Positions 1 through 10,536 of a stretch of DNA of 64,000 nucleotides are shown piece after piece. The position numbers were made by a program, and so were the translations under genes. The notes beneath the pieces are model-generated. The model made no database searches. It was not told the origin of the DNA and saw only the letters and a program-made list of their open reading frames with translations. Each line of letters begins with the position of its first letter. Position 1 is the stretch's first letter. This DNA comes from Branchiostoma floridae (taxonomy: Eukaryota; Chordata; Leptocardii; Amphioxiformes; Branchiostomatidae), in contig NC_049982.1 in NCBI RefSeq assembly GCF_000003815.2, positions 12,967,762 through 13,031,761 on the forward strand, written 5' to 3'.

Positions 1-961
1 AGCTTATCCAACTGACAGTTATTTCACACAAATTCCTTTATAACAAATAAACACTTTAATACATTACATAAAAATACATTTGCAATATATATATTGTACA
101 ATAGTGTCTATATATAGTACAAACATTAAACTATTTCATCATCATCATTTAACTAATAATTTTAACTAATCATCTGTTTGTGAGATAGCATATCAGCATC
201 AACATGTGGCTTATTTGCAATACAAACTACATGTATTAAGTGGAGTCCTGGTACCCCCCATGCAGAGCCTTTTCACTTGGGCACGACAAAGTACGTATAT
301 ATGAAGTGATTTAGGAAGGTACCGGCTTAATCACGTTAGAAAGCCATAATGAAAATGTGTAAAATCAGCATAATTCCTTTTCAAGTATCCCTATATTCCC
401 CATGTGGAGCCCTAATTAACATAACCAATCAATAATAATATTTTTGACAGTTATGCATGGTTTACACACAAACAACAGTACAAAAAAAATTCATGACTGT
501 CCCCTGTATAATGGTGCGGTCCAAAAAGTGGTCGGTTATTAGAATAACCGACCACTTTTGAGGTTACTGCCTGATAACCCATGGGAAATGGGGGCCTCTG
601 ATTGGCCAACTCCATCTGGCTATATGATAATAAGTTATAATACATAGAAATTTCCTAAAGTGTTTCACATTCTTGTTCCTGCACAAGTCTGCTCAAATCG
701 TTTACCTAGCAAAAACATTAGCGTTCAAACATCGCAACAAGTAATTCACAAACAATTGGTTGACAGTCACTCTACTGATTTTTCATTTGTCAAGCTAAAG
801 TCATATCAGTGTTGTTTCCTGGCTACATGTGTTCTTTCTCCTTTCCTTCTGAGACATTCTAAGGCTCCCGTGACACTGATCCATATGGATTGATTTCGGG
901 GGAGGGGTTGGTGCGTACGGGTAGAGGCAGAAGCCTTAAATTGTTACTTTATTGGCATTAT
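1..961. other. Non-coding sequence downstream of the GPCR gene
   Basis: No convincing coding sequence is seen on either strand. The stretch is AT-rich and probably holds the 3' untranslated region of the minus-strand receptor gene plus intergenic DNA. The only clear structure is the perfect hairpin at 524-559. Short open frames at 451-645 and 660-893 have no recognisable motif and are probably chance. Confidence 0.5.
524..559. repeat. Perfect 17-bp inverted repeat (hairpin)
   Basis: The arm at 524-540 is repeated in reverse complement at 543-559 with only two bases between, giving a perfect 17-bp stem. The core reads GTGGTCGGTTATT / AATAACCGACCAC. It could be a relic of a palindromic transposon end, or a cruciform or RNA stem in the 3' region of the GPCR gene. 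No target-site duplication was recognised. Confidence 0.85.
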
Positions 962-1564
962 CTAATGTTCTTGTACTGAATCAGCACGCGAGTGTCTACG
1001 TGTGTGCTGGCGGATGTTATCGGTCATCGCCATCGCCTCTGTCATTCCCTGGCTTTTGTCATTCCTAGCTGTGATGCCGATGGCCTGCTTGAAGGCGCTG
1101 CGGAACTTGGTGGAGTTGATGTTGTAGAGGATGGGGTTGACCGTGGAGTTGATGTACACCATGATGCGGCAGATCATGATGAGGATCAGCACGCTCTTTC
1201 TGCCCATCAGCTGCAGCATTTTCTGCACGTCGTAGATTAGTCCCAGCATTGTGACGCGGTAGGGTAGGAGACAGATGAAGAATAGCACGGCCACGGCAAG
1301 CAGCATGTACGTCACTTGCTTACGGGAGCGGATCCGGTTGACCATCGCCGCCCTCTGCCCCACGGACGGCTGGGCGTCAGGGTTGTTCAGGTGGCGGCTG
1401 ATGACCAGGCAGCAGCCGGACAGCAGCACGATGGGCACGAAGTAAAACACGACAGCGCTGGACAGCAGGTACACCTGCATGTGGGAACAGCATCCGGTAA
1501 ATCCTTCTGGGTAACTGTTATACTGTATAAGTCTCTGAGACGGGAATGGCATTTTGGAATTTCG
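962..1564 (-). CDS. GPCR exon 3 (TM5-TM7 and C-tail)
   Basis: Acceptor CTGCAG precedes position 1564 and the TAG stop is at 962-964. The exon encodes extracellular loop 2, TM5, a basic third intracellular loop (RSRKQ), TM6 with FxxCxxP, TM7 with NPILY, and a roughly 50-residue tail rich in Ser, Thr, His and Arg. No palmitoylation Cys is visible soon after helix 8, unlike many peptide receptors. Confidence 0.9.
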   Translation of the reverse strand, partial: RNSKMPFPSQRLIQYNSYPEGFTGCCSHMQVYLLSSAVVFYFVPIVLLSGCCLVISRHLNNPDAQPSVGQRAAMVNRIRSRKQVTYMLLAVAVLFFICLLPYRVTMLGLIYDVQKMLQLMGRKSVLILIMICRIMVYINSTVNPILYNINSTKFRSAFKQAIGITARNDKSQGMTEAMAMTDNIRQHTRRHSRADSVQEH

Positions 1565-3853
1565 CTGCAGTTCTAGAGCGTAGTGGCTTTTTACCGACCA
1601 CGATTGGCAAGAATGATAATTGATTAGGATATTATAAGTAACACAAAATATACAAATAGTCTGTATTCATCTTAATGGAGTGATATGGCATTTCCTACTA
1701 CAGAGTTATCTACACTTGTACCATGGCAAAGAAAAACATATGCCCATGTACAAATGTGTGTTAGATCAAGTCACAATACAACCTTCCGTTATGACATCAC
1801 ATCTAACCGTTCGGTACTTTACAATAATTTGCGATCACAGCTGCAGTATCAAGTACCACGACAGCTTTTGCCGTCTGTATAATTACAACTAGAAGTTACC
1901 TTAGCCCAAAAGGTGGAGCTTTCCGTCTCACACGTGTAGAGTGGGTCCGGTCCGACAGAGTCGATCTGTTTGAAGTGTGTGATGAACAGGACAGGCAGAC
2001 TGGTGATGAAGGCTGCCGCCCACAGCACCACCAGCACGCCGGCGATGAACCGGCCCGTCAGGGTCTCCTTACAGTGCAGCGGCTTGCAGATGACGAAGTA
2101 GCGCTCCACGCTGATAACCATGATGGTCAGGGTGGAGGCGTGGAACGTCACGAACTCCATGTACGGAGAGAAGTAGCCTGAGGTAACAAATAGAAGCGTC
2201 AATAGAGTAATTACCTCCATGAAAAAATGGAGATATAGTTTTGGGTGTGTCTGCGTGTGTATCTGTCTATCTATCTATCTATATGTGTGTGTGTGTGTGT
2301 TGTGTTTCCGGATTTTTGTAGTCAGCATAACTCAAGAACCTATGGATAGATTAGGAAGAAATTTGGTATGTGGGTAGGCGTTGGGAAGACGAAGGTGAAA
2401 GTCGGTTTTGACCCACCTAGTACGTGACACTGGTACTGCAGCAGAACTTTCGTTTTTGTATCTTTTGACCTGGACATGATATGGTCTTGATTTTTTGGCG
2501 GCACACAGCTTGATTATGCAAATTCCTCCGTAATTTACATCATTGATACAAAAGTGCATAATTCTTCTTCTAAGAAGTAAATGATTGGATTGCCAACACT
2601 ATGATCTATGTAAGTTACGAGGGGTGATCAATAAGTTCTCTATTTCTGCTTGAAATAGGAAGAGAATCATTATCAAACATTTTCACAATGTCTTTTGTTA
2701 ATTTACGGCATGGGGAACTCGACCCGCACATGTCTGATCACAATTCACACCACTTTTTTCTCGCCACTTACCTTCTGATTTGCAAGAAACGAATGCCTGT
2801 AAAGTAATGACTGCAATGATTTGAAATTTGGTGGATATTGATAAAAGGCTCCATACTATGAAGTTGTGCCTCAAAATATGAGTTGTGCTTATTATTTCTG
2901 GGTGAGGCCGAGAACTTATTGATCACCCCTCGTAGTTAAAGGCGTACATAACCAAGCGTAGATTATGCAGATGTGGAAGCCAATTTGCATAATCAGAATA
3001 TATATCTCATGGAGACATGAGGTCTCTGAACTCTTGTTGTTAGTTGCACCATTTCTGTATGTTGTACAAAGTATTCCACGGTTCCCACCTGGTCGAACAT
3101 ATGTTAAACTACAGTCAACTGGGACCTTCACAAGGCCAACTGTACAATTAGTATAGTGAACAATTGGTCTTTAGAGGTCATCTGCCAGGGAGGGTAAAGG
3201 CAGAGATTGGTCTTCGGTACACCTGGCACCTGAACCCATATGACCTGCTGACTCCCCACTATCCTAATTTGTCAAATTTAGGTTGTTTTTCCGTCCGCAA
3301 AGAAGCCTGCTGGACACAATTATTGTTTTCCGGTGTAAGTGAATCAAATAGAATTGCCGGATATGTTATTCTCTCTAGTACTGCCTTCGTGTGTTACCGC
3401 ATAAGGATGATTACCGGGAATGGAAAACAAAGAAAAAAACACAACAACTTTAAGCACACCATATAGATTTGACTGATAGCCAGCGACGGAAAATCAATGC
3501 TAAGCGAACTTACAAATGAACTCTCCGAGTATCCAGGGATAGACGACCCATGTTTCTGTGAGAGACACGGGCATGCAGACCAGCAGTACCAGCAGGTCCG
3601 CCACGCTCAGGTTCAACAGCAGGTAGTTGGTGGGACTGCGCATGTGGGGAACCTTCAGCACCACCACGGCCACCAGCAGGTTGCCCAGGACGCCGACCAG
3701 GAACACCGCCCCGTACGCCGCCGACACCGCCGACAGCTCGCCCTGAGTCAGGGGAGGCTCCGTCACAAAATACGCCTTTACATGCTCAGATGTTAGGTTA
3801 CCCAGCACACCAGTGCTGTTTTGGCTTTCACTAGAATTGGATGCTCCGTCCAT
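962..3853 (-). CDS. Rhodopsin-class (family A) neuropeptide GPCR, TRHR/ETHR-like, three exons, complete
   Basis: The coding sequence joins exon 1 (3853-3514), exon 2 (2177-1900) and exon 3 (1564-962), with phase 1 and phase 0 introns and canonical GT/AG ends: 1,221 nt, 406 residues. The start is the ATG at 3853, with A at -3 and G at +4. The codon at 3880 is TTG, so the frame does not gain an ATG there. Visible landmarks in order: N-glycosylation sites NSS, NST and NLT; TM1 GNLLV; TM2 LSVADL; the extracellular Cys before TM3 rebuilt across the exon 1/2 junction; ERY in place of DRY; TM4 Trp; extracellular-loop-2 Cys in YTCETES; TM5 proline; TM6 FFICLLPYR; TM7 NSTVNPILY; and a basic C-tail. 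It should be a plasma-membrane receptor signalling through G proteins. By eye TM6-TM7 resembles the thyrotropin-releasing-hormone and ecdysis-triggering-hormone receptor branch more than ghrelin or motilin receptors. Family-A peptide receptor is near certain; the subfamily is only likely. The ligand cannot be read from sequence. Confidence 0.9.
1900..2177 (-). CDS. GPCR exon 2 (TM3-TM4)
   Basis: Acceptor CTCAG precedes position 2177 and donor GTAACT follows 1900. The first two bases complete the conserved TM3 Cys codon begun in exon 1. The exon carries VISVERYFVICKPLH at the end of TM3, the TM4 Trp-containing helix and the loop-2 Cys that should disulphide-bond to TM3. Confidence 0.9.
2618..2932. 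mobile_element. 315-bp mariner-type MITE in intron 1 of the GPCR gene
   Basis: Terminal inverted repeats of about 23 bp, starting CGAGGGGTGATCAATAAGTT, bound the element. The outermost bases are flanked by TA dinucleotides (2616-2617 and 2933-2934), the hallmark of Tc1/mariner insertion. No transposase frame is present, so it is non-autonomous. The DNA on both sides (about 2290-2610 and 2940-3010) looks like one older dispersed repeat, so this is probably a nested insertion. Its CGAGGGG tips match those of the mariner remnant at 16605-17182. Confidence 0.85.
3514..3853 (-). CDS. GPCR exon 1 (N-terminus, TM1-TM2)
   Basis: From the ATG at 3853 to donor GTAAGT after 3514. It encodes an N-terminus of about 50 residues with three N-glycosylation sequons and no obvious cleavable signal peptide, then TM1 (VGVLGNLLV), TM2 (LSVADLLVLL) and the PWILGEF segment that leads to TM3. 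The exon ends in phase 1 inside the conserved Cys codon. Confidence 0.9.
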
Positions 3854-5265
3854 AGTAACGCAATAGACGTTAATGTCCAAAGAGATGAGTGATATATAAT
3901 ATATGACAAACCGACGCTAATGCGGTTTCTACTGGTCAGTTGGAAGTCAGTCTGACGTCTGAAACGAAGAGGCAGAAATGTGAAGGAGGCTGAAATATTT
4001 CTCGTCAACTGCGGTATCCTAACAACAGCGAATAGGCTGCTCTCAAGAAGAATGATTGACAGTTGTAATCCAATTGCAAGACGCAATTATTACTCACCCT
4101 GGCAGGAAAGTATGAAGTAGCAATGATAACGCTTTGGGCCGTGCAAGTAAGGTCTCTGAAGTTTTTTTTTTCGTCACGACAATGGTAGTCTAAAAAGAAC
4201 CAAAGCTGGCAAGAACGTAAGGTGTGTATTCTGTAACTGCTGATGACACATGAGAGGAACCCTTTGACGACACATGAGAGGAACTCTGTAATGCAAGACA
4301 CTACAAGCTTATCACACGAAGGTAAGGATGATTAAGTAAAAAGAAATTGAAAATAATTTGAATCCAATGTCTGTTTTACTTTAAAATAAACGTGTTTGCA
4401 ATTTTAAGGACAAATGCACACTCTACTTGCAGATATTGGTTGTAGCACCATGTATGCATAGGTTACTAGTAGTAAACCTACATTCTCGTAGTCTTATCCT
4501 TAGCTGTTGCATTGTCAGGATGAGCGGCCTGCATATCTTCTCATTCTTCAGCACCAAGGACAGTGCATCCTCGTATGCAGTAGGCTATCCCGCGGCATAC
4601 ACGGATGCCTCGCGGGAGGAATCAAATAGTAATGATTTTGTCAATGAGTACAGCTTTTAACTATATGATGCAAAGGAAAGGTTATTTAAGCGGGTCCAGA
4701 AAATACCGGATGCAAAATAATGAACATATGGGTTCGTTTTTGAAGTATTGGCTCCACCCAAATTCGCCTGTGGCATAAATGTAAGGTATTTCCTGTATGA
4801 CGCATCATGAGAGGACCTCTCTGATGCAGATCACTTCTAATTGTGAAACGCAAATGACATGGGCGTAATGTGTCTTTGGAACAGTGTGGCGTATTAGAAG
4901 GCACGGCCCATTCCTCTACTTCCACCGCCTTTATCTCCCCAACAAATGGCAACTGGGTTGAGTGAGGATCGTCGTGTTATGTGTCTTTCCGAGGGACAAA
5001 ACGTTAATACCCTTGTCACATTGTCGACGATCTTCGGGCGTACTTCGTGATCACTCGAAGGTCGGCCAATTTTAAGATCGACAGAACTTGGCGCGGATTT
5101 TTCGCCTGAAAACTGCCCCTGTCAAATTGTGCGAGGCTCGGGTGATTGCCTAGGAATACATTATGGTAATGAGCCTCCCGTAAAATAGCGTCACATCTTG
5201 CAAGCTGACGAGGTAAGAAAGAACGTTCTCACAAACGGCAATAGTTAAATAAACTCGGCACAAAA
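3854..5265. other. Upstream flank of the GPCR gene
   Basis: No gene is recognised. It should contain the receptor promoter on the minus strand, but no convincing TATA or initiator could be assigned. Two near-identical 16-bp copies of GACACATGAGAGGAAC lie at about 4245-4282. Open frames here (for example 3793-4086 and 4005-4301 minus) lack motifs. Confidence 0.4.
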
Positions 5266-6532
5266 AGTTTGGAATATCAACTTTGGCTGATCATATTTCC
5301 GTTGTTTCTGCATCAATTTTAATGTGTTATATATCAATAGATAGCGGGTGTGATTTCCTTTCATATGGTATCAAACTCCTTATGATTATAAATTCGTGAA
5401 ACGAGCACCAGGGCTACTTACGTCAGTGGGTCACGAAAAAAAAGTGCCCAAATTTCAATTTTTGTGTTCAACTCTAGATCTGTATCCTGCTGGTATGGGT
5501 GCGGTTTCAATGATTCAATCTATCCTTTTTTCACGTAATCTTTGGTATACAGAACATCCAAGTTTATCTTTAACATTTGAGAACAGTATAATTGTGCCCT
5601 TTTGGCTGTTGGATGACCCAATCCAAGTGTGGATGCGGCAAGGAGATTGCCACGCTGACTGTCGCACGGATAGAGCGTAACAATGCATAGCGCTAGGTGT
5701 GGTGTATGTATGCGGTATGGCTGCCACGGGAAAAACCAGGTTCACTATCATCCCAGACAAGACAACCTCAATGCTGTGAAATACAGGGACACCATTCTCC
5801 ATTCATTCGCAACGTCTTACCCCTTCAATATGGGGTCGAATGACATTCTGTAAGATTACACCGGCGGTCCACGCACACAGTCTGCAATGGTCCTTGCTCT
5901 GTGTGGACGGGCGTTGTACAAGTCTAACACTTGCAGAATTGCATTTTGTCCCCCACACACGCTGACGAGGTATGACATTGCGACTGCATGGAGAATGGTG
6001 TCCCTGTATCCCATAGAATTGAGGTTGTCTTGTCCAGGATGAGGGTGAACCTTGTGTTTCCTGTTGTACGGCCATACATACACCACACCATGACACTGCC
6101 TCCACCAAGCGCTACGCGCTGTTACTCTCTATCCGTGCGACAGTCAGCGTGGCATTCTCCTTGCCGCCTCCACACCTCGATTCGGTCATCCAAAAGACAA
6201 AAGGGCACATATACTGTTCTCAAATGTTAAAGATAAACTTGGATGTTCTGTATACCAAAGATTACGTGAAAAAAGGATAGATTGAATCCTTCAAATCGCA
6301 CCCATACCAGCAGGATGATACAGAGTTGAACACAAAAATTGAAATTTGGGCACTTTTTTTTCGTGACCCACTGACGTAAGTAGCCCTGGTGCTCGTTCTA
6401 CGAATTTATAATCGTAAGGAGTTTGATACCATATGAAAGAAAATCCCATATGCTTTCTATTGATATGTAACACATTAAAATTGATGCAGAAACAACGGAA
6501 ATATGATCAGCCAAAGTTGATATTCCAAACTT
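5266..6532. mobile_element. Large imperfect palindrome of two degraded Tc1-like transposon copies
   Basis: The left arm (from 5266) and right arm (to 6532) are reverse-complement copies of one sequence for about 600 bp each, meeting near 5870-5930. Both outer ends read AAAGTTTGGAATATCAACTT inward. In the interior, both arms encode broken pieces of a Tc1-family DDE transposase. The minus frame 5856-6086 keeps DNLNSMGYRDTILH and NARPHRART, which match the conserved catalytic-core region of that family. The left arm has the equivalent with frameshifts and a stop. It is best read as two tail-to-tail transposase 3' halves, inactive. Outer flanks were not resolved well enough to name the target-site duplication. 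Confidence 0.75.
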
Positions 6533-6771
6533 TCATGTTTTGGTTAGGGGAATCTTTATAACCATTTAATGGACCGCAAAGCAGCCATTGGTAAGTAAAA
6601 CATCCAACAAGAAAGAAAAATGTTAACGGAAGGAAGAGCGTGCATCATGCTTGAATAAGAGTCGTTTTCTCATTCCTGGTTATTCTCCAAAGTCACATCA
6701 TTTACTCAAACTGATATCACTTACTCTGTGTTCGAAGAGCTATCTACCACATCATTTGTACTTCAGACTTA

Positions 6772-6871
6772 NNNNNNNNNNNNNNNNNNNNNNNNNNNNN
6801 NNNNNNNNNNNNNNNNNNNNNNNNNNNNNNNNNNNNNNNNNNNNNNNNNNNNNNNNNNNNNNNNNNNNNNN
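6772..6871. other. Assembly gap (100 N)
   Basis: Exactly 100 unknown bases, a conventional placeholder length, so the true gap size is unknown. Confidence 0.99.
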
Positions 6872-9511
6872 TATGTCACGGTTTTGTTGAGAACAAATAT
6901 GGATCGCTGACATTGAAGACGTGTACAGTACCTGAATTCCAGTTTCAGCTTGGGATTTTGTTGTTAGAATCTGTAATGAAGTCTTCCGGGTCTGGCAGGA
7001 AGTTGTTAAACTAAAATAAGAATAGGCTCGATGGCTGATTGCATACAAAGTAAAACAGTTTAACAGTTTTACAGCTTGAAGAAAACAAACGCTCCTACAG
7101 TACCTGCACCTGCTTGATAATTATTAAATCGTATGCCCTACTTGAATAAAAAAAGTTCACTGCAATAATAAATGTACCCACATCACAAGGAGCTTATACT
7201 TTTTTACACTTACACCTAGTTATCATACTGAAAATTGTTAATGACATTACATGAAGTCATTCAACAATTTTCAGTCATGATGAAAATTTTCTGAATGGAA
7301 GGTGTGATAATTGTCATTTTCTGAAAAATAGAAGCAAGCTCTGTTTTTACCTGGAATCAATTCACAATACCAGTCCACTTTGGGGGATAATGTACTGTTA
7401 AGAGGATGTTCCATTTTTGCGCAGGGGTGATTTGGAACAGCCCAATGTTGCGTGGGAAGGGGTATGGCTGAAATATGCTGTATTTGCTCTTAAGCAAATG
7501 TCGGCCTTTCTAGTTTATAGTAGCTAACGGTCCTAAATTTAGCTGTTCAAAACATGTGTCAAAACTGCTACATTTTCGAGCAAACAACTTTGAAAAAAAG
7601 TTCACTTCTTGAACTCGGAGAATATGAGAAAACAACATATGTTGAAACTGAACAAAGAAAAAAACGCACAGCTGCACAGAAGTAACAGTTCAACTTTTAT
7701 AATTTAGTGTACTCTACAAAGTCTCTTTTTTGTTACAAAATGTACAAGTTATACCCAGTCACAGTTATACTGAAGGAAATGTACATACCATACTTTATAC
7801 ATATATATTATACACAAGAAATGTACACTTTCAACTATGACGTAAGTTTGAAATACGATTTGGCTGACATTTTTTTCAGCCATAAAAGTATAGATCTAGT
7901 ACTACAGAAGTAGTAGCAGACATACCAACGAACAAGAGAGTACAGCAATTACAAATACAAGCTTTGTATTACTGTATGTAAGCTAGAAATCTCTCCTGTT
8001 TACAAAAAGAGAAAATACCAGTTGATAAAAGACTTCTAAGATAACATTAAAACCAGTATTTGTTATAACATTGTCCAGAAGTACTGCCACAGACATACTG
8101 AAAGGCATGCCCCGGGAACAAAAGTTCAGGAAATGACTAGAATATTGCTCTCAGTCCTGTGTGTAACAGGGCCATATAAAAACACACAGAAACAACAAAC
8201 CAGTACAACACTAAGGGAGTACTGGCAATGACATTAGATATACATATTTCAACACTTATCTATAGTAAGGTCTCGCATATGGCAGAAAAAAAACTTGCTA
8301 GGTCTTAGAGCACTACTTGCCATGTACAATTTACAATTCTAATAGCTTGATGTACATTTGTGTAGCATTGAAACATGACTAGGAATATTACAGCTGACAT
8401 TACTACCACTGTCAGAACAGTATCTTGCACAGTATTTCCCATATTCTAAGTGCATTATTCTGGTTAAGTACACAGTTTCACACTCTATGTAGTTGTAGTT
8501 TTTTTTCTGAACACAATAGCATATGTAGTACTCCTATGGTAGAAAGAAATTGTTGTTAATTCTTTGGAACAAGGCACTACATTTTGACTAACCATTTAGA
8601 AGGGCTTTTTTTACACATGCCAAGGATTAAAATGGACTTTCTAAGGCCCCTATCACGAATCAAGAACTGAGCTCGGCCGACGTATTGGCAAGCTCCAAAT
8701 GGGCATTTTTGGCCAAGTACGACAGGCGTCCTGATGATTTTCTAAGGCCTAGGGCATCGGGCTGTTTTTAGCAGCTCACCTGTTGGGATTTAGACCTCTT
8801 CGTGATGTCAGCTGAGCACCAAAAAAAGACAATAACTATAACTTTCCTGAATAAACATCAAGCCCATTGCAATTTGTGATGGGTCAGATTTTCAGCGGAA
8901 ATCACAGTTGACGCTTGGGCGATTTTGAAATTTGTCGTACTCCAGCCAATCAAAAATCTGGCTGCCAGTTGCTTGAATTGTGATGCAGACTTTAGAAATG
9001 CTGTGAGATTGATACACTTGGTGGCCCATTGTTTTGGGGTAAGACAGCCCAGGAAATGTTTTCGCATTGCAGACAAATCAATGCATGCTGCAATGTAGTC
9101 CATTATTCTTCCTGCTCTGAACCAAAAGCAAAGCAGTGATTGCATTTTTAGTAAGTGCAAAACTCCGAAAACCAAGGAGGTACTACTAGTATATCCTATC
9201 TTTCTTGACTCTGTTTTTCCTTGTAAAGTGGTAATACAGCTTGACTCTGATAAAAACTGGTTTAAAATCAACAAAATTAAAACATATCTTCTGGGATGAA
9301 CATTGTAACAATATGAACTCATGGACTGGTTAAGAACATGGCTCACTGGCAAGACTCAGACCATGGCACTTCTTGGGGTTAACATTTTCCATAAAAGATA
9401 GCACACTAGAATGATCCACTTTTAATCAGGCACCTTTAGCTCAAATCTGTTGGGGAGGTCTCAATACCTGATTACTGTATGACAGACAATACTAACTTTC
9501 TTCAGCAGGAA
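6872..9511. other. Region downstream of RGS12, probable 3' UTR and intergenic DNA
   Basis: No gene is supported. The sequence is AT-rich and lies directly downstream of the RGS12 stop codon at 9512-9514 (minus strand), so its right part is probably 3' UTR. A 164-residue open frame at 8858-9352 (minus) has no recognised domain. The segment around 8640-8830 has the feel of a dispersed repeat, but no ends could be proved. Confidence 0.4.
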
Positions 9512-10536
9512 TCATACAAATGTCACACGTAATTTCTCTCCATCCTGTGCAGTGGACACCACAGTTCTTCTTGCTGTTTTGTCAGACACACAGATACCGG
9601 CTCGAGTTCTACTTTGCAGCACACTAACACTGCCATCAATGCTGTTATTGCTGGTGTTGTGTCCATTAGTGTTCTGTCTGGGTGTTGGCGTGGTGAGGAG
9701 CTCATGTGTTGTTGGGGAGGGTAACATTGGGGAGGGGGGCAAGGACTCTGATCCCCCACTACAGTTGTGTGGCTCTATGTCTGTGGAGTCTGAATTTGGC
9801 GAGTAACCAACGCCTCGTTTTGGCACTAAGTTTAAGTTGGTGTGGCTGGGAAGTACCCCATCTACAGATGTCCTGTCCTGGGGACCTTTGTCCTCCACTA
9901 ATGTTCTGTCTAGATCCGTGGTTCCGTACGTTCGCGCCAGGCCGTGCCGTCCCTCCCCGGACAAGTCCAGTGTATTTTCCACCACGGTGGTGTTGAGAAT
10001 GGAGTCCTCGCTGTGAGACTTTGTCAGCTGTGTGTAAGCAGTGTGTGCAGCGCGAATGTTGTCGGGGCTGGAGTCTGGGCGGAATGTGCTGAAGGACAGG
10101 TTGGGCGTGGCAGATTTTGGGCGGGGTTTCCTCTGTTTCTCTGGTGAGATGGTGATGTAGGCAGAGTCATTAAACATGGACATGTTTCCCGACTCATCCA
10201 TGTAGGAATGGTTTGGCAAGAATGAATCGTCAGCGTTGTGTCCCTTAAAGTAGTGGTCAGCCTGCACTTGTGACGGATAAACACCAGAAAAGCTCTGGTT
10301 GGTGCTGTTCAGTCCTGCCCTCAGGAACTCTGGTACCTCATACATGTCCTTGAACATGGAGGACTTACGATGGGAGTCTGAGGATGAAGGGTTGCTTTTG
10401 TTGGTCCCGATGCTGGTGGAGTCTTGGCCACTTTTCTTTGGTTTGAGGAAATCCGGGAGTTCCAGGTTAGACAGGGAGGCCCCTCGCTGGTCTTCCATCC
10501 TGCTGCGGCTGGCACGGGAGAGCATCGTAAACAGGT
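9512..10536 (-). CDS. RGS12: RGS12 last exon: GoLoco motif, long tail, C-terminal PDZ-ligand-like end
   Basis: Acceptor TTTTCCCAG precedes 10536 and the stop is at 9512-9514 (341 codons including the stop). The exon opens with the GoLoco motif: [10 protein letters not shown], then RMEDQRG with the D-Q-R triad whose Arg reaches the nucleotide in known GoLoco/G-alpha-i complexes, then [10 protein letters not shown] second LPDFL-like stretch, [10 protein letters not shown], follows about 30 residues later without the D-Q-R core. The remaining 270 residues are Ser/Thr/Pro-rich and low-complexity, probably disordered and phosphorylated. The protein ends RVTFV, which fits a class I PDZ ligand (Thr at -2, Val at 0). 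Confidence 0.92.

Noticed and set aside
8640-8830. Possible Harbinger-like segment starting AAGGCCCCTATCACGAATC
   Set aside because: No matching inverted end or TAA duplication could be located.
8858-9352. 164-residue minus-strand open frame downstream of RGS12
   Set aside because: No motif, no splice or start support and AT-driven composition; more likely 3' UTR or repeat.
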